From Lonicera japonica (taxonomy: Eukaryota > Streptophyta > Magnoliopsida > Dipsacales > Caprifoliaceae): a stretch of DNA of 64,000 nt. A program made the translations under genes and the position numbers. The DNA lies in the NCBI GenBank assembly GCA_021464415.1, contig CM038465.1:82742919-82806918 (forward strand), in the 5' to 3' direction. The notes beneath the pieces are model-generated. The model did not search any database and was not told the DNA's origin. It was given only the letters and a program-made list of their open reading frames with translations. Shown here piece by piece: positions 32,400-43,577 of this stretch. Position 1 is the stretch's first letter. Every line of letters starts with the position of its first letter.

Positions 32400-34650
32400 A
32401 AAGATGGAGGGAGACGTCTCTAATTTATGAGTACCTGGATCGGGCTCCTCGTTAGATCACTGCACGGTCAAGTTGGTTAGATCTGAACCTTTCATTTTCA
32501 GTAACTAGTTAAGATTTGGACACGTCGTTGAACAACTTAACCAAAAGCCGCCGCTCTAAGGAAATTACTTTTACCTCCGCATCTTTGACCGCGGCTGGTT
32601 TAGTTCACGAATTTGACGAAAATATATACATATATATATATATATATTTAGTAAGTATAAATTTTAAAAATATTTTTTTGATAAAAAATAAAGTAAGATA
32701 TAAAATTATTCCTTTCAAAATTTATAAGATTGATTTTTTCATACGATATTCAAGTATTTATTATAAAATATTTGAACAATAGTACTCTTATCTAAATATT
32801 TTTCATGATTTACCAAATATAAGAAACGAAATTTGACAAAAAAATTAGTTTTATATTTCATAGAAAAGACAAATGAATTGATTTCCTTTTCGTGAACTAA
32901 ACAAAGCCTACGTTTTACGTTCTGCTCCAGTTTATAGGTATTTTTTGTTTCGATCTGGTTAAAAAGTAAGCTACTTGAAACTAAAACTAAATGTAAAATT
33001 TTGGATTCAGTTTCGGTTTTAATTTTGACAAATATTTTTTCCTTTATTTTTTAAATAAATTTAACATAACAATATAATACTAATATTAATGTAAGATTGG
33101 TTGGTATTCAAATTAAAGTCATAATTTTATAGAAATAAGAAATAAACATATATAAAGCATGTTCTCTATTTTATTTGTAAATTTATAAGAACTAGTTTTT
33201 GTGCAAGCGTATGTTGGGCGTGGTTTTATTGTTTAACAAAGGTGATTAATTAAGTCCATTAATAAATATGTACATACTAAGAATTGAATAATTAGTAAAA
33301 TATTCACAAATGAGCAAAAATATAGTATCAAGTGTAAAATTTAATTAATAATTATAACAAAATCATAAAATCGGTTAACTATATATATATAAGTTATAAA
33401 TACATGATAAAAATTGATCAAGAGAATAATAAATTTTTAAAATTGATATATAATTAATTCTATTAAATGTATTTGAATTATTATGCACAATATCACAAAA
33501 TAATATAACATTCATATAAATAATATATTGTATAGCCTGATAATGTATAAGTTAGTATTAAATAGTTTTATAATTTTAATACAATTTATTAAATATACAT
33601 ACTTTTGTGGTAAGTTTTGGAAAACACCTAATTCAACACAAACTCTAACTTGTATAATCATTTTAACAAAATAAAATAGAGTTTAAATTTATTTAAAATA
33701 CTAACACTAGTATAAAAATATGGACTTTGCTAGCATGAAAGACACTGTAAGTTTTTTAAATTTACAGACAATTTTTAACCACAAATCTGAGAAAGATACC
33801 CATTCTTACTCAAACTCTGTATTTAATTTTGAAAAAAATCTACTTTCATTAAATTCATAATTACAAAATTAAGGGTATTTTTTTTTGTCTTTTACACAAA
33901 TTCATTCATCTGATTTTTGCATCATTGTTAAATTGAATTCTCCATTACCAATTAAAAATAGGATATGCTCAAGTATATAATATATATATTTTTTAGATCT
34001 ATAAAGAGACTTTAAAATTATTAAATTATTAAAAGATGTTAAGTGAATTTTACGTTAAAATTGAGATACTAAGTTTGAGACGTCCAAAAAAATTGGACTT
34101 TTACACTCAACCATGTGACATTTGTATTAATGTTAAATTCGATTTTTTCATTACCAATTAGAAACATGATATGCTCAAGTATATAATATATTTTTTAGAT
34201 TTATAAAAAATGCTTTAATATTATTAAAACTATTGAAATAGGCTAATTGAATTGCTAAAACTATAACTTGTTTTCTTATAAAGTTTGGTGTAGTGATTAT
34301 ATACAAATAAAAACAAAATACTTAAAATTTCAAACATTAAAAAAAATATTGGATTCTTAATTTAAAATATTTTTAAAAAATACTTGATCAATATGTTATT
34401 AATTTATTTTTTTGTCAAAATTACTAATTTAATTGATTAATGAATGAATAAGAAATAACTACTTAAAATATATGAAATTTACTATTTTACATGGGTTAAA
34501 ATATTATTAATGATAAAGATAGATTAAAATTTAGTAATATTTATCATTAACTAAATACGTGGCTAATATTTGAGTTTTAATAAAACTTACAATCTTTTAG
34601 ATAATCATTTTCCTAAAAATATATGGAGTTATACATTTTGAAATACTAAT
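32400..34650. other. Intergenic AT-rich region
   Basis: No gene was recognised. A (TA)n run occurs at 32628-32647. ATGCTCAAGTATATAATATAT occurs twice (about 33964 and 34170) within two related segments of about 200 bp, an old duplication. Confidence 0.5.
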
Positions 34651-34652
34651 AC

Positions 34653-35250
34653 TAAGAGCATCTCCAACCGTAGTTTATAATTTTGGTTTGAGCAAAATTT
34701 ACACATTTTGTAAAAAAAATGTCTCCAGTAGTCTTTTAAGAAATTTTGACATTTAGGATTTATGTAAAAAGGTTGTGTAAGAGCATCTCTAACTGTAGTG
34801 TATAATTTTGGTTTGTGTAAAATTTACACGTTTTGTAAAAAAAAATGTCTCCAGCAATCTTTTAAGAAACTTTGACACTTAAGATTTGTGTAAAAAGGTT
34901 GTGTAAAATACAAACTCAATTTACACAACCACGTCAAATAATCTCGCGTCTATTTTATCTCAATTTACACAAAATTTATACAAGACGATTGGAGATACTC
35001 TAAAATACAAGCCAAGATTCTCGAGTTTATTTTCTCTCATCCCGCATCTATAAATAAATGGATTTAAAAAGTAAGAGAATAAATATATAATAATTTCCAC
35101 TTGTGCGTATATAATTAGTAGTTTAATATTCATACAAAAGTCTAAAACAGACTGTTGGAGTACAAAACGAATTATTTATTATTTTTGTGTAAATTCCACT
35201 TTGACACGTAGAATTTACACAAAATTTATACTAGACGATTGGAGATGCTC
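34653..35250. mobile_element. Cluster of MITEs with GAGCATCTCCAA termini
   Basis: TAAGAGCATCTCCAACCGTA at 34653 and TAAGAGCATCTCTAACTGTA at 34778 are left ends. CGATTGGAGATACTCT at about 34987 and CGATTGGAGATGCTCTT at 35234-35250 are right ends. The bodies share TTTACACATTTTGTAAAA and TGTCTCCAG(C/T)A. At least two copies are nested or tandem. The GAGCATCTCCAA terminus belongs to an abundant plant MITE type. The rightmost terminus abuts the viral sequence directly. Confidence 0.75.
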
Positions 35251-35829
35251 TTGATACCAATTAGGGGGGATATATCCGTAGTGACGGACTACACAATATA
35301 AACATTAAAAGCGGAAAGACAAACAACACAACAGAAGGACTAACAACATGGGAGGTTACAACAATAAGTTTCTGGATCCCAACAACAAATTGTATGTGAG
35401 ACTGTAACACAATAACATAGACAAAAGAGACAGACGCATGGACCTAAGAAGAATAGAAAACCAAGGATTACAAACATAATAACTAACATTTTATATTATA
35501 TGACAAGAGACTCTCATAGAGAAAACTCTTTAAGAACTTACAAAGTCACACTTGCTTACAAACTAGCATGCACAAACTAAACCAGGCTCGCTCCTTTTAT
35601 AGAGGAAGGGCAGAGCAACAAAACTGACAGCTGTCCATACATATGATTAAAGCAAAAGCATAAAGCAGATTCCTTACAAGGGAAAGGAAATAACGACATA
35701 AAGCAAAAGATTACATTGACATAAAGAAAAGGCATCTTAATAATACACAACTTTTGTCACATCAGTCTTTAATAAAGGGAGATACGAGTTCGAGGGCGGC
35801 TGACTCATCTGCCGATAGTGAGTTGAAAC

Positions 35830-36441
35830 TGAGTTAAATTATCAATCAGTTTTATTACCGTCTGTATCAAAGTCATAATGATTATCAGGGGAAAGATAAG
35901 GTGGTCCATCTTCATCATTGCTGGTGTTTGCCAAATCATCCAATTTTGCTTCAAAATCTAGAGGATCTTCAGCTTCTTTATCTCCAGAGCTCATTCCAAC
36001 AAAGGTTTTTGAATCCGAACTTATGTCGCCATAATTCTATTTGTGGTGTTGAGTATAGATATATAAGCATTCGAATAGGGGATAACAATCAAGATCATTC
36101 AAATCTGAATTATGCCATGGGTCATCATTAAATTTGACGTAGTCGGGAACTTCGTCATAATTTATATGATTTAACGGACATATATTTTGAAGGAAGATGA
36201 CATAATTAAGATTATACGGTTCCTTAATTGATTTTGAGAGATTTATGGGAAACCACTCAACAATTTGAGCATTCGAACCATCTGAATGTGGAGTTCTTGA
36301 GGGGCCATGAAACTGGATGAGAACATATACATGGTGATGAGTCTGCAACTCTTCTTTCCATTTATCTAAAGATTTAAACTATTTAAGAAAAGTGATAAAA
36401 TTATAGGTACTATGATCACCATATAATTCAGAGTAAATGGC
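35830..36441 (-). pseudogene. Unknown C-terminal region of the viral polyprotein (left arm)
   Basis: The open reading continues with HHHVYVLIQFHGPSRTPHSD and EVPDYVKFNDDPWHNSD. After an in-frame TAG (about 36040) comes an acidic tail ending near DGPPYLSPDNHYDFDTD. The same region is present in the right arm (40920-41425), including that TAG. No domain is recognised. It follows RNase H where most caulimovirids end or start another ORF, so it may be a separate late protein. Confidence 0.6.
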
Positions 36442-37335
36442 CTAAATCGCAGGATCAGAAGTAGCAACACGGATGTATTGTAACAAGATTGGGGCGTTAA
36501 AGATAAGACCAATGGTATAGGCTTTAGTCAAATACCAAAGGAAAACCAGGGCAATCATGGGAACACGATGAGGGTGATGAATATGGAACAGGGAACAGAA
36601 GTGATATTTGGGGTGAAGACGGAGTCCTCTGAAAACAAGTCCATGTTTCTCAAGGAGGATTTCAAGAAACTTGATAACAAGCTCTTTATCACGGAGTTTG
36701 AGGGTATGAGTAAGGACTACGTTTTGAATTTCAACAGGTAGGTACGAGATGGCTTCTAAAAGTTCAAGAAGAGGTTTGAAATCAGAGAACTGAAAAGGTT
36801 GGAATATGCCTTTGGAATGAGGGTTTCTTAAAGGAGAAGGGCTTGGCTTTGTGGGAGGATTTGAGGAACTAGCTTGGTCAGAATTCATACTTGGAAAGGA
36901 TATTTGGGTAAGTGGATAGATACAAGATAGACTGTGTGGAAAATAAGAAAGTGGATCGTTGAATTTAAACGGCTTGCAAAAGGGTTCTTCAGTTATGGGA
37001 GCGATGTGGGATACATGGCTAGTGCTAATACTCTGGTTTCGCCGAGAGAATAAATCAGCGATTATATTATCTTTTCCTTTCACATGTTTAACTTCATAAT
37101 CCCATTGAGAGAACAATTCAGACCAACGTAGAAGTTGCGAATTTGGGATTTGCTTTTGCTTTAATTGAATCATTGCTGAAAAAGATGACATATCCATCTT
37201 AATTTTGAAATGGTGGCCAATGAGGTGGAACTGGAACTTCTCAATATCGCGATGAACTGCAAGGATTTCTTTGAATGTAAAATGATAGTGCAATTCTCCT
37301 TGTTTAAACTTTCCGAATTTGTAACCACACGGCAT
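36442..37335 (-). pseudogene. Caulimovirid RNase H and start of the C-terminal region (left arm)
   Basis: YHFTFKEILAVHRDIEKFQF, HFKIKMDMSSF and LLRWSELFSQWDYEVKHVKG are RNase H-like blocks (residues 15-95). A Pro/Ser-rich linker follows (SSNPPTKPSPSPLRN). The next 100 or so residues, including LLEKHGLVFRGLRLHPKYHF, match no family I recognise. Upstream, an in-frame TGA (37336-37338) separates it from the rest of the RNase H. Confidence 0.75.
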
Positions 37336-37654
37336 TCAAATTTCATTTTCTTCTTCGAGGAGGATGGCTGCCCAATACTCATTACTGGCATCAGTCTGGA
37401 GTATTCTTTATCCTGTGGAGGGAATCTTCAGCATTGGTAACTTAGATGTGAGAGATTGCAATTTCTTGACTACTTGAGTCTGAAGATCTGACCATGGAAG
37501 GTGGAGATTTCTTCAGTAATGCTGAAAGATGAGTTGTGAAGGTGGCAACCTTTGGGATAAAATGTGACATGTAATTAACCAACCATAGAAACTGCTGAAT
37601 TTGGGTTTTTGTGGTTAATACATCAGGAAACTTGAGCAAGTCCTTGGAGATGTG

Positions 37655-38494
37655 TTATTGGATTTGAAACTTACCATTCTTTATTTTCATACTAAGAAAA
37701 TCGATTTCTGAAACACCAATTACCATTTTCTTTTCAAATAGCATAATTCCATGCTGTAGAACAATGTGATGAAAATGATGAAGAAGTTTCAAATGGATTT
37801 CAGCATCAGGACTAAACAACAAGATATCATCAATATAGATCAGGGCATTTGTTGCAATAGGCTCAAAGATGTGCATCATGATTTTTTGAAAAATAGACGG
37901 GGCATTTTTCAAACCAAATGGCATAACAGTCTATTGGTAATGAAAACCAGGAATGCATAATGCGGTTTTAGGCCTATCAACAGGGGAAATTCCAAGCTGC
38001 CAAAATCCTGCTTTCAAATCAAACTTTGAAAAAATATTGGCATTGGATAGATGGCTGAATAATGTGTGCTTCTGGGGAAGAAGGAATTTATCACTAGCAA
38101 GGAAATGGTTAAGAGGCTGGTAATTGATTACTAGTCTCATTTTGTCACGAACTTGTTCGGAACATTTGTTGACATAAAACACTTCACATGCCCAAGGAGA
38201 TGTAGTATCTTCAATCAACTTCTGTTGCTTCAAAGAATTGAGTTATTGGAGGGCGAGAGATTGATGTTCTGGATTCATACTAGAATTTGAGGCGTGAGTG
38301 GGATTCACATCTTCATTAAACTTGAAAGGAAGCATAACAAAGAATCTGTTGTTTTGCCACAATTGGTTCTGACATTTCTTGAGGAAATCGATGTGGGATT
38401 CTGCACATGACATAGTGATAAGATTCTGCTTGAGTGTATCCAACGTAATTCCATGAGAGATTGGAATCTCTAGGGATGCTTGGTAAAAAGTCAT
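37655..38494 (-). pseudogene. Caulimovirid reverse transcriptase (left arm)
   Basis: RT blocks are present: linker with SPWACEVFYVNK, MRLVINYQPLN, FSKFDLKAGFWQLGI, MPFGLKNAPSIFQ and the catalytic YIDDILLFS. The two catalytic Asp are intact. The frame is broken by stops at about 38240, at 37931-37933 (TAG before the MPFG block) and at 37655-37657. The FGLKNAPSIFQ wording and lack of integrase set it with pararetroviruses rather than Ty1 or Ty3. Confidence 0.85.
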
Positions 38495-38589
38495 CGAGGC
38501 TGATGGATCATGCCAAGGAAGGAATTGCTTCTTACATCGAAAACCATTATCATCAAAATGAACTGGAGGGAGTTTATTGATTATATCTC

Positions 38590-39016
38590 ATCCAATTAAC
38601 AACTCTTTATAGGGAGAATGACTTCCATAAACTTGATGCTTGACTCTTACACCAGGGAAGATTTGAACTTGAATTGTCTTGCTTATCTTATCAACATATA
38701 GGACATCACCATTTGCTACTCTAAATGCAAGCTGACACGGCTTCCAAAAGGAGGCTGGAAGTAAGTCAGGATTCATCATCGACTTGGTTGCACCTGTGTC
38801 AAAGAGAGCAATAACATTGATAGCTTTCGCATATGCTTCAGTGAATATCTTTACACGAGCAAGAGGATAGTGAATTGTCATACAATCTTCATTTGAAAGA
38901 GAAAGTTGTTGTTGTAATGAGGCAATCTCTGGTTCTTCATCTGATTCAGCTTCAGTAATATCTGAATCTCCAGCAACTTCTGATTCGGGCTCTGAGTCTG
39001 AATAAGCAATCTTCAA
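38590..39016 (-). pseudogene. Caulimovirid aspartic protease region
   Basis: An acidic stretch (DSEPESEVAGDSDITEAESD) precedes the protease signature ALFDTGATKSMMNPDL, whose Asp-Thr-Gly is intact. IFPGVRVKHQVYG follows. The frame is lost at a TAA-type break near 38588 before the RT. This part exists only in the left arm and forms most of the loop of the palindrome. Confidence 0.8.
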
Positions 39017-39081
39017 TTGGTACCACTTTCCTCAACCACCCCCTCAACGTAATTTATTCTGAACAAGTTCATGCAATCGTC

Positions 39082-39930
39082 ATGCAATTAAATGTTAACA
39101 AACGTTCTGAACAAGTTCGTGGAAAAATGAGACTAGTAATCAATTACCAGCCTCTTAACCATTTCCTTGCTAGTGATAAATTCCCTCTTCCCCAGAAGCA
39201 CACATTATTCAGCCATCTATCCAATGCCAATATTTTTTTAAAGTTTGATTTGAAAGCAGGATTTTGGCAGCTTGGAATTTCCCTTGTTGATAGGCCTAAA
39301 ACGGCATTCTGCATTCCTGGTTTCCATTACCAATGGACTGTTATGCCATTTGGTTTGAAAAATGCCCCGTCTATTTTCCAAAACATCATGATGCACATCT
39401 TTGAGCCTATTGCAACAAATGCCCTGATCTATACTGAGGATATCTTGTTATTTAGTCCTGATGCTGAAACCCATTTGAAACTTCTTCATCATTTTCATCA
39501 TATTGTTCTACAGCATGGAATTATGCTATCTGAAAAAAAAAATAGTAATTGGTGTTTCAGAAATCGATTTTTTGGTATGAAAATAAAGAATGGCAAGTTT
39601 CAACTCCAATAACACATCTCCAAGGACTTGTTCAAGTTTCATGACGTATTAACCACAAAAACCCAAATTCCGCAGTTTCTAGGTTTGGTTAATTACATGT
39701 CACATTTTATCCCAAAAGTTGCCACATTCATAGCTCATCTTTCAGCATTACTGAAGAAATCTCCACCTCCATGGTCAGATCTTCACACTCAAGCAGTCAA
39801 GAAATTGCAATCTCTCACATCTAAGTTACCAATGCTGAAGATTCCCTCCGTAGGACAAAGAATACTCCAAACTGATGCCAGTAATGAGTATTGGGCAGCC
39901 ATCATCCTTGAAGAAAAAAATGGAATTTGA
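39082..39930 (+). pseudogene. Caulimovirid RT and RNase H connection (right arm)
   Basis: MRLVINYQPLN, FDLKAGFWQLGI and MPFGLKNAPSIFQ are uninterrupted here, so this arm kept the stretch that carries a TAG in the left arm. The catalytic tetrad reads Tyr-Thr-Glu-Asp. After a TAA (39610-39612), reading resumes with QFLGLVNYMSHFIPKVA and the RNase H Asp block ILQTDASNEYWAA, then stops at a TGA (39928-39930). Confidence 0.85.
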
Positions 39931-41425
39931 ACGCCGTGTGGTTACAAATTCGGAAAGTTTAAATAAGGAGAGTTGCACTATCATTCTACATTCAAATAAA
40001 TCCTTACAGTTCGTCGCGGTATTAAGAAGTTCCAATTCCACCTCATTGGCCGCTATTTCAAAATTGAGATGGATATGTCATCTTTTCCAGCAATGATTCA
40101 ATTTAAGCAGAAACAAATCCCAAATTCGCAACTTCTACGTTGGTCTAAATGGTTCTCTCAATGGGATTATGAAGTTAAACATGTGAAAGGAAAAGATAAT
40201 ATAAATCGCTGATTTCGTCTCTCGGCCAAACCAGAGTACTAGCACTAGCCATGTATCCCACATCGCTCCCATAACTGAAGAACCCTTTTGCAAGCTGTTT
40301 AAATTCAACGATTCACTTCCTTATTTCCCACACAGCCTACCTTGTATCTATCCACTTACCCAAATATCCTTTCTAAGTATGAATTCTGATTAAGCTAGTT
40401 CCTCAAATCCTCCTACAAAGCCAAGCCCTTCTCCTTCAAGAAACCCTCATTCTAAAGCCATATTCCAACCTTTTCAGTTCTCTGATTTCAAGCCTCTTTT
40501 TGAACCTTTAGAAGCCATCCCGTACCTACATATTGAAATTCAAAACATAGTCCGTACTCATACCCTAAAACTCCGTGATAAAGAGCTTGTAATCAAGTTC
40601 ATTAAAATCATCCTTGAGAAAAATGGACTTATTTTCAGAGGACTCCGTCTTCACCCCAAATATCCCTTATGTTCCCTGTTCTATATTCATCACCCTCATC
40701 GTGTTCCCATGATCGCCCTGGTTTTTCCTTTGGTATTTGACTAAAGCCTATACCATTGGTTTTATCTTTAATGCCCCAATCTTGTTATAATACAACCGTG
40801 TTGCTACTTCTGATCCTGAGATTCAGGCCATTTACTCTGAATTATATGGTGATCATAGTACCTGTAATTTTATCACTTTTCTTAAATGGTTTAAATCTTT
40901 AGATCAATAGAAAGAAGAGTTACAGACACATCACCATGTATATGTTCTCATCCAGTTTTATGGCCCCTCAAGAACTCCACATTCAGATGGTTCGAATGCT
41001 CAAATTGTTGAGTGGTTTCCCACAAATCTCTTCAAATCAATTAAAGAACCGTATAATCTTAATTATATCATCTTCCTTCAAAATATATGTCCGTCAAATC
41101 ATGTAAATTATGATGAAGTTCCCGACTACGTCAAATTTAATGATGACCCATGGCATAATTCAGATTTGAATGATCTTGATTGTTATCCCCTATTCGAATG
41201 CTTGTATATATATGCTCAACACCACAAATAGAATTATGGCGACATAAGTTCGGATTCAGAAGCCTTTGTTGGAATGAGCTCTAGGGATGAAGAAGCTGAA
41301 GATCCCCCAGATTTTGCAGTAGAATTGGATGATTTGGCAAACACCAGCAATGATGAAGATGGACCACCTTATATTTCCCCTGATAATCATTATGACTTTG
41401 ATACAGACGGTAATGAAACTGATTA
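39931..41425 (+). pseudogene. RNase H remainder and unknown C-terminal region (right arm)
   Basis: WFSQWDYEVKHVKG-like sequence (about 40145-40190) continues the RNase H. The Pro/Ser-rich linker and unknown C-terminal region then run to an acidic tail ending near 41425. Extra stops and small indels (for example near 40205 and 40740) make it more decayed than the left arm. The TAG after QHHK (41229-41231) is shared with the left arm. Confidence 0.7.
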
Positions 41426-41666
41426 ATAATTCAACTCGGTCTCAACTCACTGTCGGCAGATGAGTCAGCCACCCTCGAACTCGTATCTCCCTTTATTAAA
41501 GACTGATGTGACAAAAGTTGTGTATTATTAAGATGCTTTTTCTTTATGTCAATGTAATCTTTTGCTTTATGTCGTTATTTCCTTTCCCTTGTAAGGAATC
41601 TGCTTTATGCTTTTACTTTAATCATATGTATGGACAGCTGTCAGTTTTGTTGCTCTGCCCTTCCTC

Positions 41667-41673
41667 TATAAAA
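41667..41673 (+). promoter_or_regulatory. TATA box of the viral promoter (right arm)
   Basis: TATAAAA in CTCTATAAAAGGAGCGAG lies about 340 bases upstream of the primer site, the position of the pregenomic RNA promoter in caulimovirids. TGATGTGACAAAAG (about 41502) upstream could be an enhancer-like element. The same TATA box occurs inverted at 35595-35601 in the left arm. Confidence 0.6.
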
Positions 41674-42005
41674 GGAGCGAGCCTGGTTTAGTTTGTGCAT
41701 GCTGGTTTGTAAGCAAGTGTGAGTTTGTAAGTTCTTAAAGAGTTTTCTCTATGAGAGTCTCTTGTCATATAATATAAAATGGCAGTTATTATGTTTGTAA
41801 TCCTTGGTTTTCTACTCTTCATAGGTCAATGCGTCTATCTCTTTTGTCTATGTTATTGTGTTACAGTCTCACATATAATTTGTTGTTGGGATCCAAAAAC
41901 TTGTTGTTGTAACCTCCCATGTTGTTAGTCCTTCTGTTGTGTTGTTTGTCTTTCCGCTTTTAGTGTTTATATTGCATAGTCCGTCACTACGGATATACCC
42001 CCCTA

Positions 42006-42019
42006 ATTGGTATCAGAGG
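42006..42019 (+). other. Primer binding site (tRNA-Met) of the endogenous caulimovirid
   Basis: TTGGTATCAGAGGTTA begins at about 42007. TGGTATCAGAG is complementary to the 3' end of initiator tRNA-Met, used by caulimovirids to start minus-strand synthesis, and marks position 1 of the viral genome map. In the left arm the sequence is cut inside this site (GATACCAATTAGG at 35251-35263). Confidence 0.8.
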
Positions 42020-42629
42020 TTAACTTCGATGCTCGTGAGTAGTTTACTTAAGGTAAGCTTATGATTTTATGGTTATAAACTATAAGCTATTCTTTCATTA
42101 TATAATGATAAAATGTTGCCATGTTCTTTTGTAAATGATATTCAGTGATAATTATACTTTGATTAGTATGAAGAATCTGAAAAATGTTTAGTATGCTCTA
42201 CGTCTGCCACTAAGCATCTTTTCTGGTTTTAGTATGCTCTGTGACTGCCATTTTATATGGATCTCTCACATCAAAACACTCAGAAAATTTGTGTGGATCT
42301 CTTGTACCAGAACACGTTTGTTATACTCGTCAGAACACTTGTATAATTCTTTTGTACCAACAAATAGTATAATCCCATACAAGGACAGATGCTTGAGCGC
42401 TAGGCTTTTGAGGCAAGGGTGCCGTGTGTTATGCCTGATAAATGCTCACAAATTGTGGTCAAGTATGCGATTATGAACTTAGTTGTGTCCAAAAGGTTGT
42501 CGAAGATCTTAGATCTATGAATGTTATCATTTACAATTTTGAACACAGTAATCTTTTCATTATTATGTTATGAAAGCATCTCTTGTCTTTTATACACCCT
42601 AACTTCATAAGTTTCATGTTGTTATAAAA
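42020..42629 (+). other. Viral leader upstream of the movement protein
   Basis: This stretch of about 600 bases lies between the primer site and the movement-protein ATG, with several short ORFs (for example 42234-42476). Long leaders with upstream ORFs are typical of caulimovirid pregenomic RNA. No domain is present. Confidence 0.6.
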
Positions 42630-43575
42630 ATGTTTTCAAAATCAAAATCCATGTCTACGTCTTCTTCTAAAACGTTAACTCCGTCAGAATCTTTTAGGTC
42701 TAGTAGTTCGCGTCATGATAATAGTAAGATCGAGTCTTTGTTTGAAATCACCAATCTCCCTGTAGAAAATCAAATCCCTCAAACAAACCTTCTTATTACT
42801 AATCCGTATCATGTTTTTCAAAAACCATCTTCCCAATCTTTCACTGGAAGAGTCAGGCAGCTAGTCTTTTCTGAGCAGTCAAAACTTCCAGTAAAAGAGT
42901 TTGTCCACTGTACAAAGTTTGATTCCCTGTTTGTTAAGTCTGGTCATGATGAACAGTTTTTTACTGTTCCGTTCTCTCCTGATATTCCTCGTATGGCCTT
43001 AGCTCAAGGTTATACTCATAGGCACTTTGGAGCAATTCGTTTTGCTGTTACTTTCCATAGCAGAAAATGATTGTCAGCAGTTGTTCGACTTGCCCTGATT
43101 GATTCCCGTCTCACATATTACCAACAAGGGATTCTTGGTAATGTTCAAGCCACATTAAATGCAGGAACGGTATTTTTTACACTTTATCATAATTTTAACA
43201 TTCCTTTAAGTGACAAGTATGTGCGCGATGCCCTCAATATTCAAGTCCAAATCACTGGTGTCTCTATGGTACCAGGTACTTCAACAGCAACAATTCATCA
43301 ACAAATGGTCTATCGAGTACAAAATCATTCTTATGATTTGTGTATTCCTGGATCATTAACCTCTGAAGCGTTAATGCTTACCATTGATTCAAATGCATCC
43401 CATATGGCCACTTATGTTCCCAGGCAGCTTACTCGCCCCGAATTAGTCAAGTTACTACCAGAAGTTTGGGTTACTTCTTATGAGAAACTACACGAACAAG
43501 CCAACACAGAGTCTCTCCAATAGACGAATCCAACTTACCTTCGTCGGCCAGATAAGCAGATTGAAATGCGCTTTA
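42630..43575 (+). pseudogene. Caulimovirid movement protein (30K superfamily), broken
   Basis: ATG 42630 opens 146 codons with a Ser-rich start (MFSKSKSMSTSSSKTLTPSE). A region follows with GYTHRHFGAIRFAVTFHSRK, cut by a TGA at 43068-43070. The same frame continues: VVRLALIDSRL, QATLNAGTVFFTLYHNFNIP, MVYRVQNHS, YVPRQLTRPELVKLLPEVW and YEKLH, to a TAG (43521-43523). A further in-frame stretch runs to the junction with host DNA at about 43577. The LNAGTVFFTL and VYRVQNH blocks are movement-protein features. The protein tubulates plasmodesmata in living viruses. Here it is truncated and interrupted. Confidence 0.85.
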
Positions 43576-43577
43576 CT

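Larger units (their letters stand above)
35251..39060 (-). mobile_element. Endogenous caulimovirid, left (minus) arm
   Basis: Reading leftward from 39016, the order is: acidic linker and aspartic protease (39016-38590), RT (38233-37655), RNase H (about 37335-37040), a long C-terminal region of unknown function (to about 35830), then a non-coding region with a TATA box (35595-35601) ending at a truncated primer site next to the MITE (35250). Domain order and motifs fit the Caulimoviridae polyprotein; there is no integrase. Breaks seen: stops at 37931-37933 (within RT), 37655-37657, 37336-37338 and others. The segment 35262 to about 38168 is repeated, inverted, at 39086-42007. It is a dead genomic copy. 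Confidence 0.85.
39061..42003 (+). mobile_element. Endogenous caulimovirid, right (plus) arm
   Basis: This is an inverted copy of 35262 to about 38168. It starts inside the RT linker (VNKRSEQVRGK, 39088), then gives RT (39082-39612), RNase H connection (39628-39930 onward), RNase H (to about 40230), C-terminal region (about 40380-41425) and a non-coding promoter region to the primer site at 42006. Breaks include a shared TAA (39610-39612), a shared TGA (39928-39930), a TAA at about 40390, and indels. The RT catalytic motif is altered to YTEDILLFS, unlike the left arm. Confidence 0.85.

Noticed and set aside
35251..43577. Ty3/gypsy LTR retrotransposon
   Set aside because: There is no integrase and no LTR pair; the order passes through a primer site into a 30K-type movement protein, which fits a caulimovirid.
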